From Aeromicrobium senzhongii (GTDB lineage: Bacteria; Actinomycetota; Actinomycetes; Propionibacteriales; Nocardioidaceae), in NCBI RefSeq assembly GCF_014334735.1, contig NZ_CP060587.1, positions 1,426,001 to 1,490,000 of the forward strand: DNA of 64,000 nucleotides, given 5' to 3'. The notes beneath the pieces were generated by a model, which was not told the origin of the DNA, ran no database searches, and saw only the letters and a program-made list of their open reading frames with translations. Positions 1-9,776 of the stretch are shown piece by piece. The stretch's first letter is position 1. Each line of letters begins with the position of its first letter. Made by a program: the position numbers and the translations under genes.

Positions 1-115
1 GCGCGGTGTCGTGGACCAGCACGGCGGCTCGATCTCGATCGAGGACGCCGACGGCGGGGGAGCCTCGATCTGCGTGTGGTTCCCGGTCAACGAGCCGGAC
101 TCCCTGACCTCCTGA
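1..115 (+). CDS. Sensor histidine kinase, C-terminal end (partial)
   Basis: The frame opening at base 2 runs to a TGA at 113-115 and gives about 37 residues. It reads VVDQHGGSISIEDADGGGAS and then a VWFPV strand. This is the last part of a HATPase_c fold: the helix preceding the G2 box, the glycine-rich turn that closes the ATP lid, and the final beta strand of two-component kinases. The rest lies upstream of the window, so the input signal and partner regulator cannot be named. The call rests on this short but characteristic tail. Confidence 0.72.
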   Translation, partial: RGVVDQHGGSISIEDADGGGASICVWFPVNEPDSLTS

Positions 116-1240
<1,125 letters not shown>

Positions 1241-1241
1241 C

Positions 1242-3752
1242 ATGCGTGTCCCCGTGGAGTGGCTGCGGTCACTCGTCGAGTTGCCCGATGCCGTCACGAC
1301 GGAGCAGTTGGCCGATCGCCTGACGATGTACGACCTCAAGCTCGAGGAGATCGTCGGCGGCGGCCTGTCCGGCCCGCTGACGGTCGGCCGCGTGCTGGCG
1401 ATCTCGCCCGAGGAGCAGAAGAACGGCAAGACGATCAACTGGTGCCGCGTCGACGTCGGTGCGCACAACGAGCCGTCGGTGCCCGACGCCCCCGGTGACG
1501 ACGTGCCCTCGCGCGGCATCATCTGCGGCGCGCACAACTTCGGTGTCGGCGACCTCGTCGTCGTGTCGCTGCCGGGCACGTACCTGCCCGCGCTCGGCTT
1601 CGAGATCGGCTCGCGCAAGACCTACGGCCACGTGTCCGACGGCATGATCTGCTCGACCACCGAACTCGGTTTGGCCGAGGACGAGTCGACCGCCCACGGC
1701 ATCGTCGTGCTCGAGCCCGGCTCCGCGGAGCCCGGCGACGACGCGATCGCGCTGCTGGGCCTGGCCGACCAGACCCTCGACCTCGAGGTGAACCCCGACC
1801 GTGCCTACGCGCTGAGCCTGCGTGGCGTCGCCCGCGACGCCGCCCTGGCGTTCGACGTGCCGTTCACCGACCCCGCCGACCGTCCCGTGCCGTCCACCGA
1901 TGCCGCGGCCTACCCGGTCCGCGTCGAGGACCCGATCGGCTGCCCCGTCTTCACGACGCTCGTCGTCGAGGGCATCGACCCGTCCGCGAAGACTCCGGCG
2001 TGGCTGGCCAAGCGGATCACCGACGCGGGCATGCGTCCCATCTCGTTGACCGTCGACGTCAGCAACTACGTCATGCTCGAGCTCGGTCAGCCGAACCACT
2101 GCTACGACCGCGCCAAGCTGAGCGGCGACATCGTCGTCCGCCGCGCGCACGAGGGCGAGACCCTGCGCACGCTCGACGACGTCGACCGCAAGCTGAGCAC
2201 CGACGACCTCCTCATCACCGACTCCGCGGGCCCCATCGGCCTGGCCGGCGTCATGGGCGGCGACCGCGTCGAGATCGACGCCACCAGCACCGACGTCGTC
2301 ATCGAGGCCGCGCACTTCGACCCCGTCACGATCTTCCGCACCCAGAAGCGCCACAAGCTGCCCACCGAGGCCGCCAAGCGGTTCGAGCGTGGCGTCGACC
2401 CCGAGCTGCCGCTGCGCGCCGCCACCCGGGTCGCCGAGCTGCTGGTCGAGTTGGCCGGCGGCACCCTGGTCCCCGGCGCCACCGTCGTCGGCACCGCTCC
2501 GGAGCGGAAGCCGGTCACGTTCTCGACCGAACTGCCCGCCCGGATCAGCGGCCTTCCGATCACCGCCGAGCAGGCGCGTGACACGTACGAGCGCAACGGC
2601 TGCCTCGTCGAGGTGGCCGGTGACCGGTTCACCGTCACGCCGCCGTCGTGGCGCTTCGACCTGAACGACCCCTACGACTTCGTCGAGGAGGCGCTGCGCA
2701 CCGCTGGGTACGAGAACGTCCCCTCCGTGCTGCCCACGCCGACCGGCGGTCGCGGACTCACCCGCTCGCAGGAACTGCGGCGCCGAGTCGGCCACGTGCT
2801 GGCCGGTGCCGGCCTCGTCGAGGTCACGACGCTGCCGTTCGTCGGCGACGCCGACCTCGACCGGCTCGCGCTGCCGCAGGGCGACCCGCGACGCGACCTC
2901 GTCCGCCTGGCGAACCCCCTGTCGGCCGAGGAGCCGGGCCTGACCCCGACGCTGCTGATCGGCCTGCTGCGCGCGGCCTCGCTCAACATCGGTCGCGGTC
3001 ACGACTCCGTGCAGATCAGCGAGATCGGCCGTGTGTTCCACCCGCGTTCCGGCGATGCCGTCGCGCCCATCTACGGCGTCGACCGTCGTCCGACGGCCGA
3101 GGAGCTGGCTGCCCTCGACGCCGCCCTGCCCGAGCAGCCGCGCCACGTCGGCTTCGTCCTGGTGGGCGAGCGCGAGCGCTCCGGCTGGTCCGGCCCCGGC
3201 CGACCCGTCGCCTGGACCGATGCTCTGGAGATCGCCCGGCTCCTGGCCCAGAACCTGCACGTCGAGCTGACGGTCGAGGCGGCGCAGTTGGCGCCGTTCC
3301 ACCCCGGCCGCTGCGCGCAGCTGAGCGTGGGGGAGCAGGTCGTCGGTCACGTCGGCGAGCTGCACCCCAAGGTCGCCGAGGCGTACGGCCTCCCGGGCCG
3401 GGTCGCCGTCGGCGAGCTCGACCTCGATGCGCTGATCGACGCGGCGCCGCTGGTCGGCCCCAAGCCCGACTTCTCGGCCTTCCCGGTCGCGAAGGAGGAC
3501 TTCGCGTTCATCGTCGACGAGGCGCTGCCCGCGGGTGAGCTGGAGTCGGTCATCGCCGGTGCCAGCGACCTCTTGGAGTCGGTGCGACTGTTCGACGTCT
3601 ACACGGGCGACCAGGTGGGCGAGGGCAGCAAGTCCCTGGCCTTCAAGGTGCGCCTGCGTGCGGATGACCGGACGCTCACCGAGGCTGACATCAAGGCTGC
3701 GCGCGACCAGATCGTGGCGGCTGCCGCGACACTCGGAGCGCAGCTGCGCTGA
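1242..3752 (+). CDS. pheT: Phenylalanine--tRNA ligase beta subunit
   Basis: Beta subunit of PheRS; it carries the editing site that hydrolyses Tyr-tRNA-Phe and the tRNA-binding domains. The ATG at 1242 directly after the pheS stop gives 836 residues, a normal length. In order one sees the OB-fold tRNA-binding domain (about 40-160), the B3/B4 editing module (about 210-400, with VNPDRAYALSLRGVARD before it), the B5 domain (about 410-480), the inactive synthetase-like core, and a C-terminal ferredoxin-fold anticodon-binding domain ending RDQIVAAAATLGAQLR. The frame is open further upstream into pheS, but homology and operon spacing favour 1242. Confidence 0.97.
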   Translation: MRVPVEWLRSLVELPDAVTTEQLADRLTMYDLKLEEIVGGGLSGPLTVGRVLAISPEEQKNGKTINWCRVDVGAHNEPSVPDAPGDDVPSRGIICGAHNFGVGDLVVVSLPGTYLPALGFEIGSRKTYGHVSDGMICSTTELGLAEDESTAHGIVVLEPGSAEPGDDAIALLGLADQTLDLEVNPDRAYALSLRGVARDAALAFDVPFTDPADRPVPSTDAAAYPVRVEDPIGCPVFTTLVVEGIDPSAKTPAWLAKRITDAGMRPISLTVDVSNYVMLELGQPNHCYDRAKLSGDIVVRRAHEGETLRTLDDVDRKLSTDDLLITDSAGPIGLAGVMGGDRVEIDATSTDVVIEAAHFDPVTIFRTQKRHKLPTEAAKRFERGVDPELPLRAATRVAELLVELAGGTLVPGATVVGTAPERKPVTFSTELPARISGLPITAEQARDTYERNGCLVEVAGDRFTVTPPSWRFDLNDPYDFVEEALRTAGYENVPSVLPTPTGGRGLTRSQELRRRVGHVLAGAGLVEVTTLPFVGDADLDRLALPQGDPRRDLVRLANPLSAEEPGLTPTLLIGLLRAASLNIGRGHDSVQISEIGRVFHPRSGDAVAPIYGVDRRPTAEELAALDAALPEQPRHVGFVLVGERERSGWSGPGRPVAWTDALEIARLLAQNLHVELTVEAAQLAPFHPGRCAQLSVGEQVVGHVGELHPKVAEAYGLPGRVAVGELDLDALIDAAPLVGPKPDFSAFPVAKEDFAFIVDEALPAGELESVIAGASDLLESVRLFDVYTGDQVGEGSKSLAFKVRLRADDRTLTEADIKAARDQIVAAAATLGAQLR

Positions 3753-3788
3753 CCGGCACCCGGGTGGTCGGTCTGGTTACATGGCACC

Positions 3789-5222
3789 ATGACCGACCAC
3801 GAGCGCGTTCGGACCGAGCATGACCTGCTGGGGGAGCGCGAGGTACCGGCGGACGTCTACTGGGGAGTGCACACCCTGCGCGCCCTGGAGAACTTCCCGA
3901 TCACCGGTGTGCCCATCGCCATCAGCCCGTACCTCCCGCAAGCCCTCGCGGCGGTGAAGGAGGCGGCGGCCGAGGCGAACCACGACCTCGGCCTGCTGGA
4001 CGACGAACGCCATGCGGCGATCGTGCAGGCCTGCCGCGAGATCCGGGCCGGCGAGCTGCACGACCAGTTCGTCGTCGACGTCATCCAGGGTGGCGCCGGC
4101 ACGTCGACGAACATGAACGCCAACGAGGTCATCGCCAACCGGGCGCTGGAGATCCTCGGGCACCGCTTCGGCGACTACGACCGCCTGCACCCGAACGAGC
4201 AGGTGAACCTGAGCCAGTCGACGAACGACGTCTACCCGACGGCCGTCAAGATCGCGGTCATCAACGCGACGTACGACCTGATCGACTCCATGGGTCGCCT
4301 CGAGGACGCCTTCGCCGAGAAGGCGGTCGAGTTCCACGAGGTCCTCAAGATGGGCCGCACGCAGCTGCAGGACGCCGTGCCGATGACGCTCGGCCAGGAG
4401 TTCGGCACCTACGCGCTGATGATCGGCGAGGACCGCGAGCGCCTGCGCGAGGCCGTCCTGCTGCTGCACGAGATCAACCTCGGTGCCACCGCGATCGGCA
4501 CCCAGCTCAACGCCCCGCAGGGGTACGTGCCCCGCGCCCGCGAGCACCTGTCGCGCATCACCGGCCTGCCCCTGCGCACGGCCGTCGACCTGATCGAGGC
4601 GACGCAGGACTGCGGCTCCTTCGTGCAGATGTCCGGTGTGCTCAAGCGCGTCGCGGTGAAGCTCTCGAAGATCTGCAACGACCTGCGTCTGCTGTCGTCC
4701 GGCCCGCGTGCCGGCCTCGGCGAGATCAACCTGCCCGCGCGCCAGGCCGGGTCCAGCATCATGCCGGGCAAGGTCAACCCGGTCATCCCCGAGGTCGTCA
4801 ACCAGGTGGCGTTCCAGATCATCGGCCACGACGTCACGGTGTCGATGGCGGCCGAGGCCGGACAGCTGCAGCTCAACGCCTTCGAGCCGGTGATCTGCTA
4901 CTCCCTGTCGGCCGGTCTCTACCGGCTGCGGATGGCGATCGAGTCGCTGACCGAGCACTGCGTCCGAGGGATCACCGCCAACCGCGAGCACCTCGCGGCC
5001 GAGGTCGCCAACTCCGTCGGCCTCGTCACGGCCCTGAACCCGTACCTGGGCTACCAGACCGCCACCGAGCTGGCCAAGGAGGCGTTGCTCAGCGGGCGCG
5101 GCGTCGCCGAGCTCGTGCTGGAGAAGGGCCTGCTGCCCGCGGACGAGCTCGAGCGGATCCTGCGGCCCGAGACGCTGGCCCATCTGGGGCCCAAGCCGGC
5201 GGACCGCTCCGGCGGCGTCTGA
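3789..5222 (+). CDS. aspA: Aspartate ammonia-lyase
   Basis: Fumarase/aspartase superfamily enzyme that reversibly converts L-aspartate to fumarate and ammonia in the cytoplasm. The 477-residue product has the family's three signature regions: a GAGTSTNMNANEV stretch near residue 100, QSTNDVYPTAVKIA near 140, and the catalytic-loop signature GSSIMPGKVNPV near 320. The N-terminus RTEHDLLGEREVPADVYWGVHT is typical of aspartases rather than FumC, although class II fumarase is the main alternative. It lies 36 bases after pheT. TTACAT 6 bases before the ATG may be part of its own promoter, and no clear ribosome binding site is seen. Confidence 0.9.
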   Translation: MTDHERVRTEHDLLGEREVPADVYWGVHTLRALENFPITGVPIAISPYLPQALAAVKEAAAEANHDLGLLDDERHAAIVQACREIRAGELHDQFVVDVIQGGAGTSTNMNANEVIANRALEILGHRFGDYDRLHPNEQVNLSQSTNDVYPTAVKIAVINATYDLIDSMGRLEDAFAEKAVEFHEVLKMGRTQLQDAVPMTLGQEFGTYALMIGEDRERLREAVLLLHEINLGATAIGTQLNAPQGYVPRAREHLSRITGLPLRTAVDLIEATQDCGSFVQMSGVLKRVAVKLSKICNDLRLLSSGPRAGLGEINLPARQAGSSIMPGKVNPVIPEVVNQVAFQIIGHDVTVSMAAEAGQLQLNAFEPVICYSLSAGLYRLRMAIESLTEHCVRGITANREHLAAEVANSVGLVTALNPYLGYQTATELAKEALLSGRGVAELVLEKGLLPADELERILRPETLAHLGPKPADRSGGV

Positions 5223-5251
5223 GGCCTCGCGGGGTGGCCGCAGCGTGCGTG

Positions 5252-5257
5252 TACGCT
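5252..5257 (+). promoter_or_regulatory. -10 box for the cimA leader transcript
   Basis: TACGCT lies 6 bases before the leader-peptide ATG at 5264. It fits a leaderless transcript that begins at that ATG. No clear -35 element is visible. Confidence 0.45.
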
Positions 5258-5263
5258 GTGGCC

Positions 5264-5302
5264 ATGACCACATCGGTGATCATCATTGGAAAGCGCGTCT
5301 GA
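5264..5302 (+). CDS. Ile-rich leader peptide of an attenuator upstream of cimA
   Basis: A 12-codon frame reads MTTSVIIIGKRV and stops at 5300-5302. Three consecutive isoleucine codons (5279-5287) plus two valines are the classic composition of a transcription-attenuation leader for branched-chain amino acid genes. It is followed directly by a perfect hairpin and an intrinsic terminator, and the next gene is citramalate synthase, an entry enzyme of isoleucine synthesis. The function is inferred from this arrangement. No Shine-Dalgarno sequence is seen, but a TANNNT box sits 6 bases upstream, so leaderless translation is likely. Confidence 0.72.
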   Translation: MTTSVIIIGKRV

Positions 5303-5321
5303 AGCACCATCTCAGACGCGC
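5293..5321 (+). promoter_or_regulatory. Hairpin overlapping the leader-peptide stop codon
   Basis: GCGCGTCTGA (5293-5302) and TCAGACGCGC (5312-5321) form a perfect 10-bp stem with a 9-base loop. The left arm contains the last codons and stop of the leader peptide, so a ribosome reaching the stop would melt it, while one stalled at the first Ile codon would leave it free. It ends one base before the terminator stem. Confidence 0.65.
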
Positions 5322-5322
5322 C

Positions 5323-5349
5323 GCCTCCCGTACCCGGGGGGCTTTTTTT
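5323..5349 (+). terminator. Intrinsic terminator in the cimA leader
   Basis: GCCTCCC (5323-5329) pairs with GGGGGGC (5336-5342) through one G-U pair, and seven T residues follow (5343-5349). It lies between the leader peptide and cimA, so it would act as the regulated terminator of an attenuator. It could also end aspA transcripts. Confidence 0.85.
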
Positions 5350-5389
5350 GTGAACGAACAGTGTGTGGAACGAACAGAGCAGGACAACC

Positions 5390-6991
5390 ATGAGCACGAG
5401 CTTCGGCAAGCACGACCCGGCGGACTTCCACGTCTATGACACGACGCTGCGTGACGGCGCCCAGCAGGAGGGCCTGAACCTCTCCGTGCAGGACAAGATG
5501 GCCATCTCCCAGCATCTCGACGAGCTGGGCGTGGGCTACATCGAGGGCGGCTGGCCCGGCTCGAACCCCAAGGACACCGAGTTCTTCGCCCTCGCGGCCA
5601 AGGAACTGGACCTCAAGCACGCGACCCTGGCCGCGTTCGGCTCGACCCGCCGCGCCGGTGCGGTCGCCGCCGACGATCCGCAGGTCGCCGCGTTGCGCGA
5701 CTCCGGCGCGTCCGTCGTGACCGTGGTGGCCAAGAGCCACGACCAGCACGTGCTCCGCGCCCTGCGCACCACGCTGGACGAGAACCTCGCGATGGTCCGC
5801 GACACCGTGACCCACCTGCGCGAGGAGGGCCAGCGCGTCTTCCTGGACTGCGAGCACTTCTTCAACGGCTACATCGACAACCGCGATTACGCGATCGAGG
5901 TCGTGCGCACCGCCGCCGAGGCGGGTGCCGAGGTCGCGGTGCTGTGCGACACGAACGGCGGCATGCTGCCGCACTGGGTGAACGAGATCGTGGCCGATGT
6001 CCTCGCCTCGACCAACATCCGCTTGGGCATCCACGCCCACAACGACACCGGCTGCGCCGTGGCGAACTCGATCGCCGCCGTGCAGGCCGGCGCGACCCAC
6101 GTGCAGGGCTGCATCAACGGCTACGGCGAGCGCACCGGCAACGCCGACCTCGTCACGTGTGTGGCGAACCTGGAGTTCAAGCTGGGCATGAGCGTCATGC
6201 CCGAGGGCGTGCTGGCCGATGCCACGCGCATCTCGCACGCGATCAGCGAGATCACGAACTACCCGCCTGTCGCCCGTCAGCCGTACACGGGAGTGTCGGC
6301 GTTCGCGCACAAGGCCGGGCTGCACGCCAGCGCGATCCGGGTCGATCCGGACCTGTACCAGCACATGGATCCGGCCCTGGTCGGCAACGACATGCGGCTG
6401 CTGGTCTCGGAGATGGCCGGTCGCGCGACGATCGAGCTCAAGGGCCGCGAGTTGGGCTTCGACCTCTCGGGCGACAACGAGCTGCTGACCCGCATCACCG
6501 ACCAGGTCAAGAAGATGGAGCAGGACGGCTACACGTTCGAGGCGGCCGACGCCTCGTTCGAGCTGCTGCTGACCGAGGCGGTCACCGGCGTGCGCCCGGC
6601 CTACTTCGACGTCGAGTCCTGGCGCGTGATCGCCGGCTCCGCCGGTGACGGTGGTGCCGAGGCGATCGTCAAGGTCGTCGCCGGCGGCCGCCGGACCGCC
6701 GTGGTGGGCGAGGGCAACGGCCCGGTCAACGCGCTCGACCACGCATTGCGTCAGGCAATCGAGCGGATCTACCCCGATGTCGCCCAGTTCCACCTGATCG
6801 ACTTCCGCGTGCGCATCCTCGACCAGGGGCACGGCACGGACGCCGTGACGCGCGTGCTGATCGAGACGACGGACGGCAAGAGCTCGTGGGTCACCGTGGG
6901 GGTGGGGCCGAACATGATCGAGGCCTCCTTCGAGGCGCTCGTGGACGCGCTGACCTACGGTCTGCGCTCGCACGGGGTCGAGACGCCCTAG
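5390..6991 (+). CDS. cimA: Citramalate synthase
   Basis: Condenses pyruvate with acetyl-CoA to (R)-citramalate, giving a threonine-independent route to 2-oxobutyrate and isoleucine. The 533-residue protein has the HMGL-like TIM barrel with VYDTTLRDGAQQEG near residue 20, the metal-binding IHAHNDTGCAVANS near 215, and a LeuA-type allosteric C-terminal domain (about 400-530) with GNGPVNALDHALRQ. Length and the TTLRDGAQQEG variant fit the CimA family (TIGR00977 type) better than 2-isopropylmalate synthase. I chose ATG 5390 (STSFGKHD) over an in-frame GTG at 5363. Expression is probably controlled by the upstream leader peptide and terminator. Confidence 0.92.
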   Translation: MSTSFGKHDPADFHVYDTTLRDGAQQEGLNLSVQDKMAISQHLDELGVGYIEGGWPGSNPKDTEFFALAAKELDLKHATLAAFGSTRRAGAVAADDPQVAALRDSGASVVTVVAKSHDQHVLRALRTTLDENLAMVRDTVTHLREEGQRVFLDCEHFFNGYIDNRDYAIEVVRTAAEAGAEVAVLCDTNGGMLPHWVNEIVADVLASTNIRLGIHAHNDTGCAVANSIAAVQAGATHVQGCINGYGERTGNADLVTCVANLEFKLGMSVMPEGVLADATRISHAISEITNYPPVARQPYTGVSAFAHKAGLHASAIRVDPDLYQHMDPALVGNDMRLLVSEMAGRATIELKGRELGFDLSGDNELLTRITDQVKKMEQDGYTFEAADASFELLLTEAVTGVRPAYFDVESWRVIAGSAGDGGAEAIVKVVAGGRRTAVVGEGNGPVNALDHALRQAIERIYPDVAQFHLIDFRVRILDQGHGTDAVTRVLIETTDGKSSWVTVGVGPNMIEASFEALVDALTYGLRSHGVETP

Positions 6992-7001
6992 TCTTCGGCG
7001 C

Positions 7002-7943
7002 ATGAGTGACGCGCTGCAGGGGTTGAGAGAGCTCGCCAGGGTCGAGGTCGAACGCGACGGTCTGCAGCAGCAACTGCAGGCAGCCCGGCAGCAGGTGGAC
7101 GAGGCGACCCGCCGTTACGTGGACGCCGCGGCGAAGCTGGAGCAGGAGAAGTCGGACGTCGCGGAACTCGAGTCGTTCTCGATGGCCCGCATCCTGGCCG
7201 GGCTGCGCGGCACCCGCGACGTCGACCTGTCGCGTGAGCAGGCCGAGTACCTGGCCGCCCAGTACGCGACGTCGGATGCCGAGGCGCGCTTGGCTGCTGC
7301 GCGACGTGAGGTCATCGACCGCGAGACACGGCTGGACGCGATCGGCGACCTCGAGGCTCGCCGCGTCGAACTGCTCAACCAGCGCGAGCGAGAGCTGGCG
7401 GCCGATCCGGGATCGCTCGCGGTCTCGACCGAGTTGACCGAGCTCGCTGCCCGGCAAGGGGGCCTCGAGGCCGAGGTCGTCCAGCTGCAGGAGGCGATCA
7501 CCGCGGCAAGCCAGGCGAGCGAGGCGCTCCGTGAGGCGTCTCTCCACCTCGGCAACGCCGGCAGCTGGGCGACGTACGACACCTTCTTCGGCGGCGGGCT
7601 GGTGGCCGACCTCGCGAAGCACAACCGTCTGGACAAGGCTGGTGAGCTGATGCATCGGGCGGACGCGGCGCTGGCGCACCTGTCGGCCGAGCTCGCTGAC
7701 GTGCGCGTCGACGCGGTCGGGTCGGTGGGTGTCACGGAGCTCGCCCGCACCTTCGACATCTGGTTCGACAACATCTTCAGCGACCTGCAGGTCCGGGGTC
7801 GGATTCACGACGCGGCGGCTCGGGTGGACGGGTTGCTGCGGGACGTCGAGTCGGTCGGGCGCGATCTGACCAGGCGGCTGGCGGATGCCGAGCGGTCCGT
7901 GAGCGCGGTGGAGGACGCGCGTCGCGATCTGCTCGTCACGTGA
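7002..7943 (+). CDS. Coiled-coil protein of unknown function
   Basis: A 313-residue soluble, charged protein with no signal peptide or membrane segment. Residues about 5-55, 75-125 and 140-180 are heptad-rich (for example RVEVERDGLQQQLQAARQQV), predicting long coiled coils. A middle segment near 185-215 (NAGSWATYDTFFGGGLVADL) is better conserved-looking and glycine-containing. A last coiled coil covers about 255-310. It starts 10 bases after cimA, and its 3' end overlaps the convergent DUF222 gene by 8 bases. I do not recognise the family; no function is proposed. Confidence 0.75.
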   Translation: MSDALQGLRELARVEVERDGLQQQLQAARQQVDEATRRYVDAAAKLEQEKSDVAELESFSMARILAGLRGTRDVDLSREQAEYLAAQYATSDAEARLAAARREVIDRETRLDAIGDLEARRVELLNQRERELAADPGSLAVSTELTELAARQGGLEAEVVQLQEAITAASQASEALREASLHLGNAGSWATYDTFFGGGLVADLAKHNRLDKAGELMHRADAALAHLSAELADVRVDAVGSVGVTELARTFDIWFDNIFSDLQVRGRIHDAAARVDGLLRDVESVGRDLTRRLADAERSVSAVEDARRDLLVT

Positions 7944-9108
7944 GCGAGGCTGACGCGGGCATCGCGTACTGCTCGCTCCACTGAGCGGGCGGAGCGAGGT
8001 GGCGCTCGGCGAGGTGGCCGTGCGACTTCATGTTGTGGTGCTTGCGACACAGGCACCGCAGATTGTCTCCCGAGGTCTGGCCGCCGGAGTCGTAGGCGAC
8101 GGCATGGTCCTGATCGGTCCCCGAGGCGGGAGCACGACACCCCGCAACTCTGCAGGTGCCGTCTCGCCATCGGAGCGCCTGACGTAGATCCTCGGTGGGT
8201 CGATATCGCAGGACCGTGGTGTCGAGCACCCGACCCCTCGGGTCGAGGACGAGCCGGCGGAACAGCGTGTGCTCGGACTGAGCCAGTTCGCGGACCCACT
8301 CGCTGCCGATCGGCTCGCCGTCGAGCGCGATCCCGGGCCCGTCGGTGAGCCCGATCAGATCGGTGGCCGCGATCGAGATCGCGATCTCGGCGCGGACGTC
8401 GGTCCCCGTGCCGGTGCAGGACGTGAGCCAGTGCGCGACCAGGTCGGCCTGCTTCTGGTCGCGGGTGCGGCGGTCCCGCTCGTCGGTCTCGGGGTCGATC
8501 GCGGGCAGTGCCTTGGCCGCCCGTCGGAGCCGCTCGCCGACGGCGATGGCGACGCCAGTGGGCAGGAGTGCGTTCAGCCAGGAGGTGCCGTCGTCGTTGT
8601 GGGTGATGGAGACGCGCCGCTCCTCGAGGGCACGCGCGCGCTCGATTGCGGTCTGCTCGGGTTCGAGGCGCTCCCGCAGGCGGCGTAGCCACGAGCGCAG
8701 CTCACCGACGGTGTGGGTGGCGGCGTACTGGACCGCGGAGCGGGCAAGAGCGAGCCAACTCTCGGCCCTGGTGAGGCGTTCGGCCGTGTAGGCGATCGCG
8801 CTGGCCCGGCCAGCGTCGAGGTCGCCACGTCCGAACGCCTCCCACACCTCGGGTGTCCGCTCGCGGAGGGTTTCGGTCTCGGAGACGATCGCCCACACGT
8901 GACGCTCGGTGACCCGCAGGGCCTGGGCGATCTCGAGCGTGACCTCGCGCCGGGCCAACTCCTTGCTCAGGACGATGTCGTCGGAGCGATCGATCTCGGC
9001 GACCCGGCGGTCGTGATGCCGGGCGATCAACTGCCACTCCGCGAACTCCGCGATCGCCCGGGCGCGACGGACCTCGTCGAACGCACCAGCCGTGGTCTCG
9101 AAGTTCAT
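7936..9108 (-). CDS. DUF222 / HNH endonuclease family protein
   Basis: 390 residues with the DUF222 (13E12 repeat) alpha-helical domain over about 15-290 and an HNH nuclease motif at the C-terminus: CRVAGCRAPASGTDQDHAVAYDSGG is followed by NLRCLCRKHHNMKSH, giving the paired cysteines, DH and H-N-H ligands of the zinc/metal finger. The family is highly amplified in actinomycetes, often as many paralogues, with no settled role; a mobile or recombination-linked function is often assumed. No transposon or intron structure is visible here. Start ATG 9108 has a TAGGTT box 6 bases upstream. Confidence 0.88.
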   Translation of the reverse strand: MNFETTAGAFDEVRRARAIAEFAEWQLIARHHDRRVAEIDRSDDIVLSKELARREVTLEIAQALRVTERHVWAIVSETETLRERTPEVWEAFGRGDLDAGRASAIAYTAERLTRAESWLALARSAVQYAATHTVGELRSWLRRLRERLEPEQTAIERARALEERRVSITHNDDGTSWLNALLPTGVAIAVGERLRRAAKALPAIDPETDERDRRTRDQKQADLVAHWLTSCTGTGTDVRAEIAISIAATDLIGLTDGPGIALDGEPIGSEWVRELAQSEHTLFRRLVLDPRGRVLDTTVLRYRPTEDLRQALRWRDGTCRVAGCRAPASGTDQDHAVAYDSGGQTSGDNLRCLCRKHHNMKSHGHLAERHLAPPAQWSEQYAMPASASLT

Positions 9109-9114
9109 GCACCC

Positions 9115-9120
9115 AACCTA
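9115..9120 (-). promoter_or_regulatory. -10 box of the DUF222/HNH gene
   Basis: On the minus strand TAGGTT is followed by GGGTGC and then ATG, the leaderless spacing seen repeatedly in this window. Confidence 0.45.
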
Positions 9121-9182
9121 GTGGGCGCCACCGACACTTCCGATGGGCCGCTGCATCAGCCCTTCGACGTCTCAATCGGCGG

Positions 9183-9734
9183 TCATCGGTGGTGAGGATG
9201 CCGGAGGCGTTGACGGACGATGCGCTGGATCATGATCGGATACGCGTGAAGTGGGAGACCGACCAGAATGATCTGGACGGCTCCGGCGACATGCGCTGTG
9301 CCGACAGCCGCCGCGGCCAGCAGAAGCGTCGCCACTCCCGCGATGATGTGCCCCGTTTCGGAGAGTTCTGTGCCTCGGAGCAGGCGAGTCCGGCGTGTGT
9401 GACCCTCACCGTGTTCACGCGGGCTGTCGATGACCGAGTTCCAGCCGATGCGTCCGAGTAACCGACGCAGCGCGTCGGCCCCGAGCAGTGCATGGATTCT
9501 CGGTTCCGCGCTGCTGACCGCGTATCGGCGGCGTGCGGTGTCGACGAACAGTGGCCCCGCGAGCAGTCCCAGGAAGGTGAATCCACCCTGTACGACCACC
9601 GCGTAGACGATGTGGTCCGGCCCGATGAAGCGCCATCCTGTGACCGCCAGACCGGCCGCCACGATGGCGCCGATCGCAGCCGCCACGCCGGGTTGAGCAG
9701 CTGTCTCGCTCGTTCCCTCGCCGCGCGATCTCAC
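9183..9734 (-). CDS. Small integral membrane protein, unknown function
   Basis: 183 residues with hydrophobic segments at about 17-35, 43-62, 128-146 and 149-170, so three or four membrane spans, and a hydrophilic arginine-rich loop between (about 65-125) containing RIGWNSVIDSPREHGEG. The W-N and R-x-H residues in that loop faintly recall membrane acyltransferases, but the similarity is too weak to name a family. GTG start at 9734 with TAGCCT 7 bases upstream. It stands alone between the DUF222 and VOC genes. Confidence 0.6.
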   Translation of the reverse strand: MRSRGEGTSETAAQPGVAAAIGAIVAAGLAVTGWRFIGPDHIVYAVVVQGGFTFLGLLAGPLFVDTARRRYAVSSAEPRIHALLGADALRRLLGRIGWNSVIDSPREHGEGHTRRTRLLRGTELSETGHIIAGVATLLLAAAAVGTAHVAGAVQIILVGLPLHAYPIMIQRIVRQRLRHPHHR

Positions 9735-9741
9735 ACGTCAC

Positions 9742-9747
9742 AGGCTA
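9742..9747 (-). promoter_or_regulatory. -10 box of the membrane protein gene
   Basis: Minus-strand TAGCCT, 7 bases before the GTG start at 9734; leaderless arrangement. Confidence 0.4.
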
Positions 9748-9776
9748 GTCGTGAGGCTGAACGGCTCCGGCGCGGA

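Noticed and set aside
1269-3365. A 698-residue minus-strand open frame over pheT
   Set aside because: Shadow frame: Asp/Gly/Arg/Val-rich, with no recognisable motif and no start signal.
5245-5439. 64-residue open frame spanning the cimA leader
   Set aside because: It runs through the terminator in a different frame; the short Ile-rich leader peptide explains the region better.
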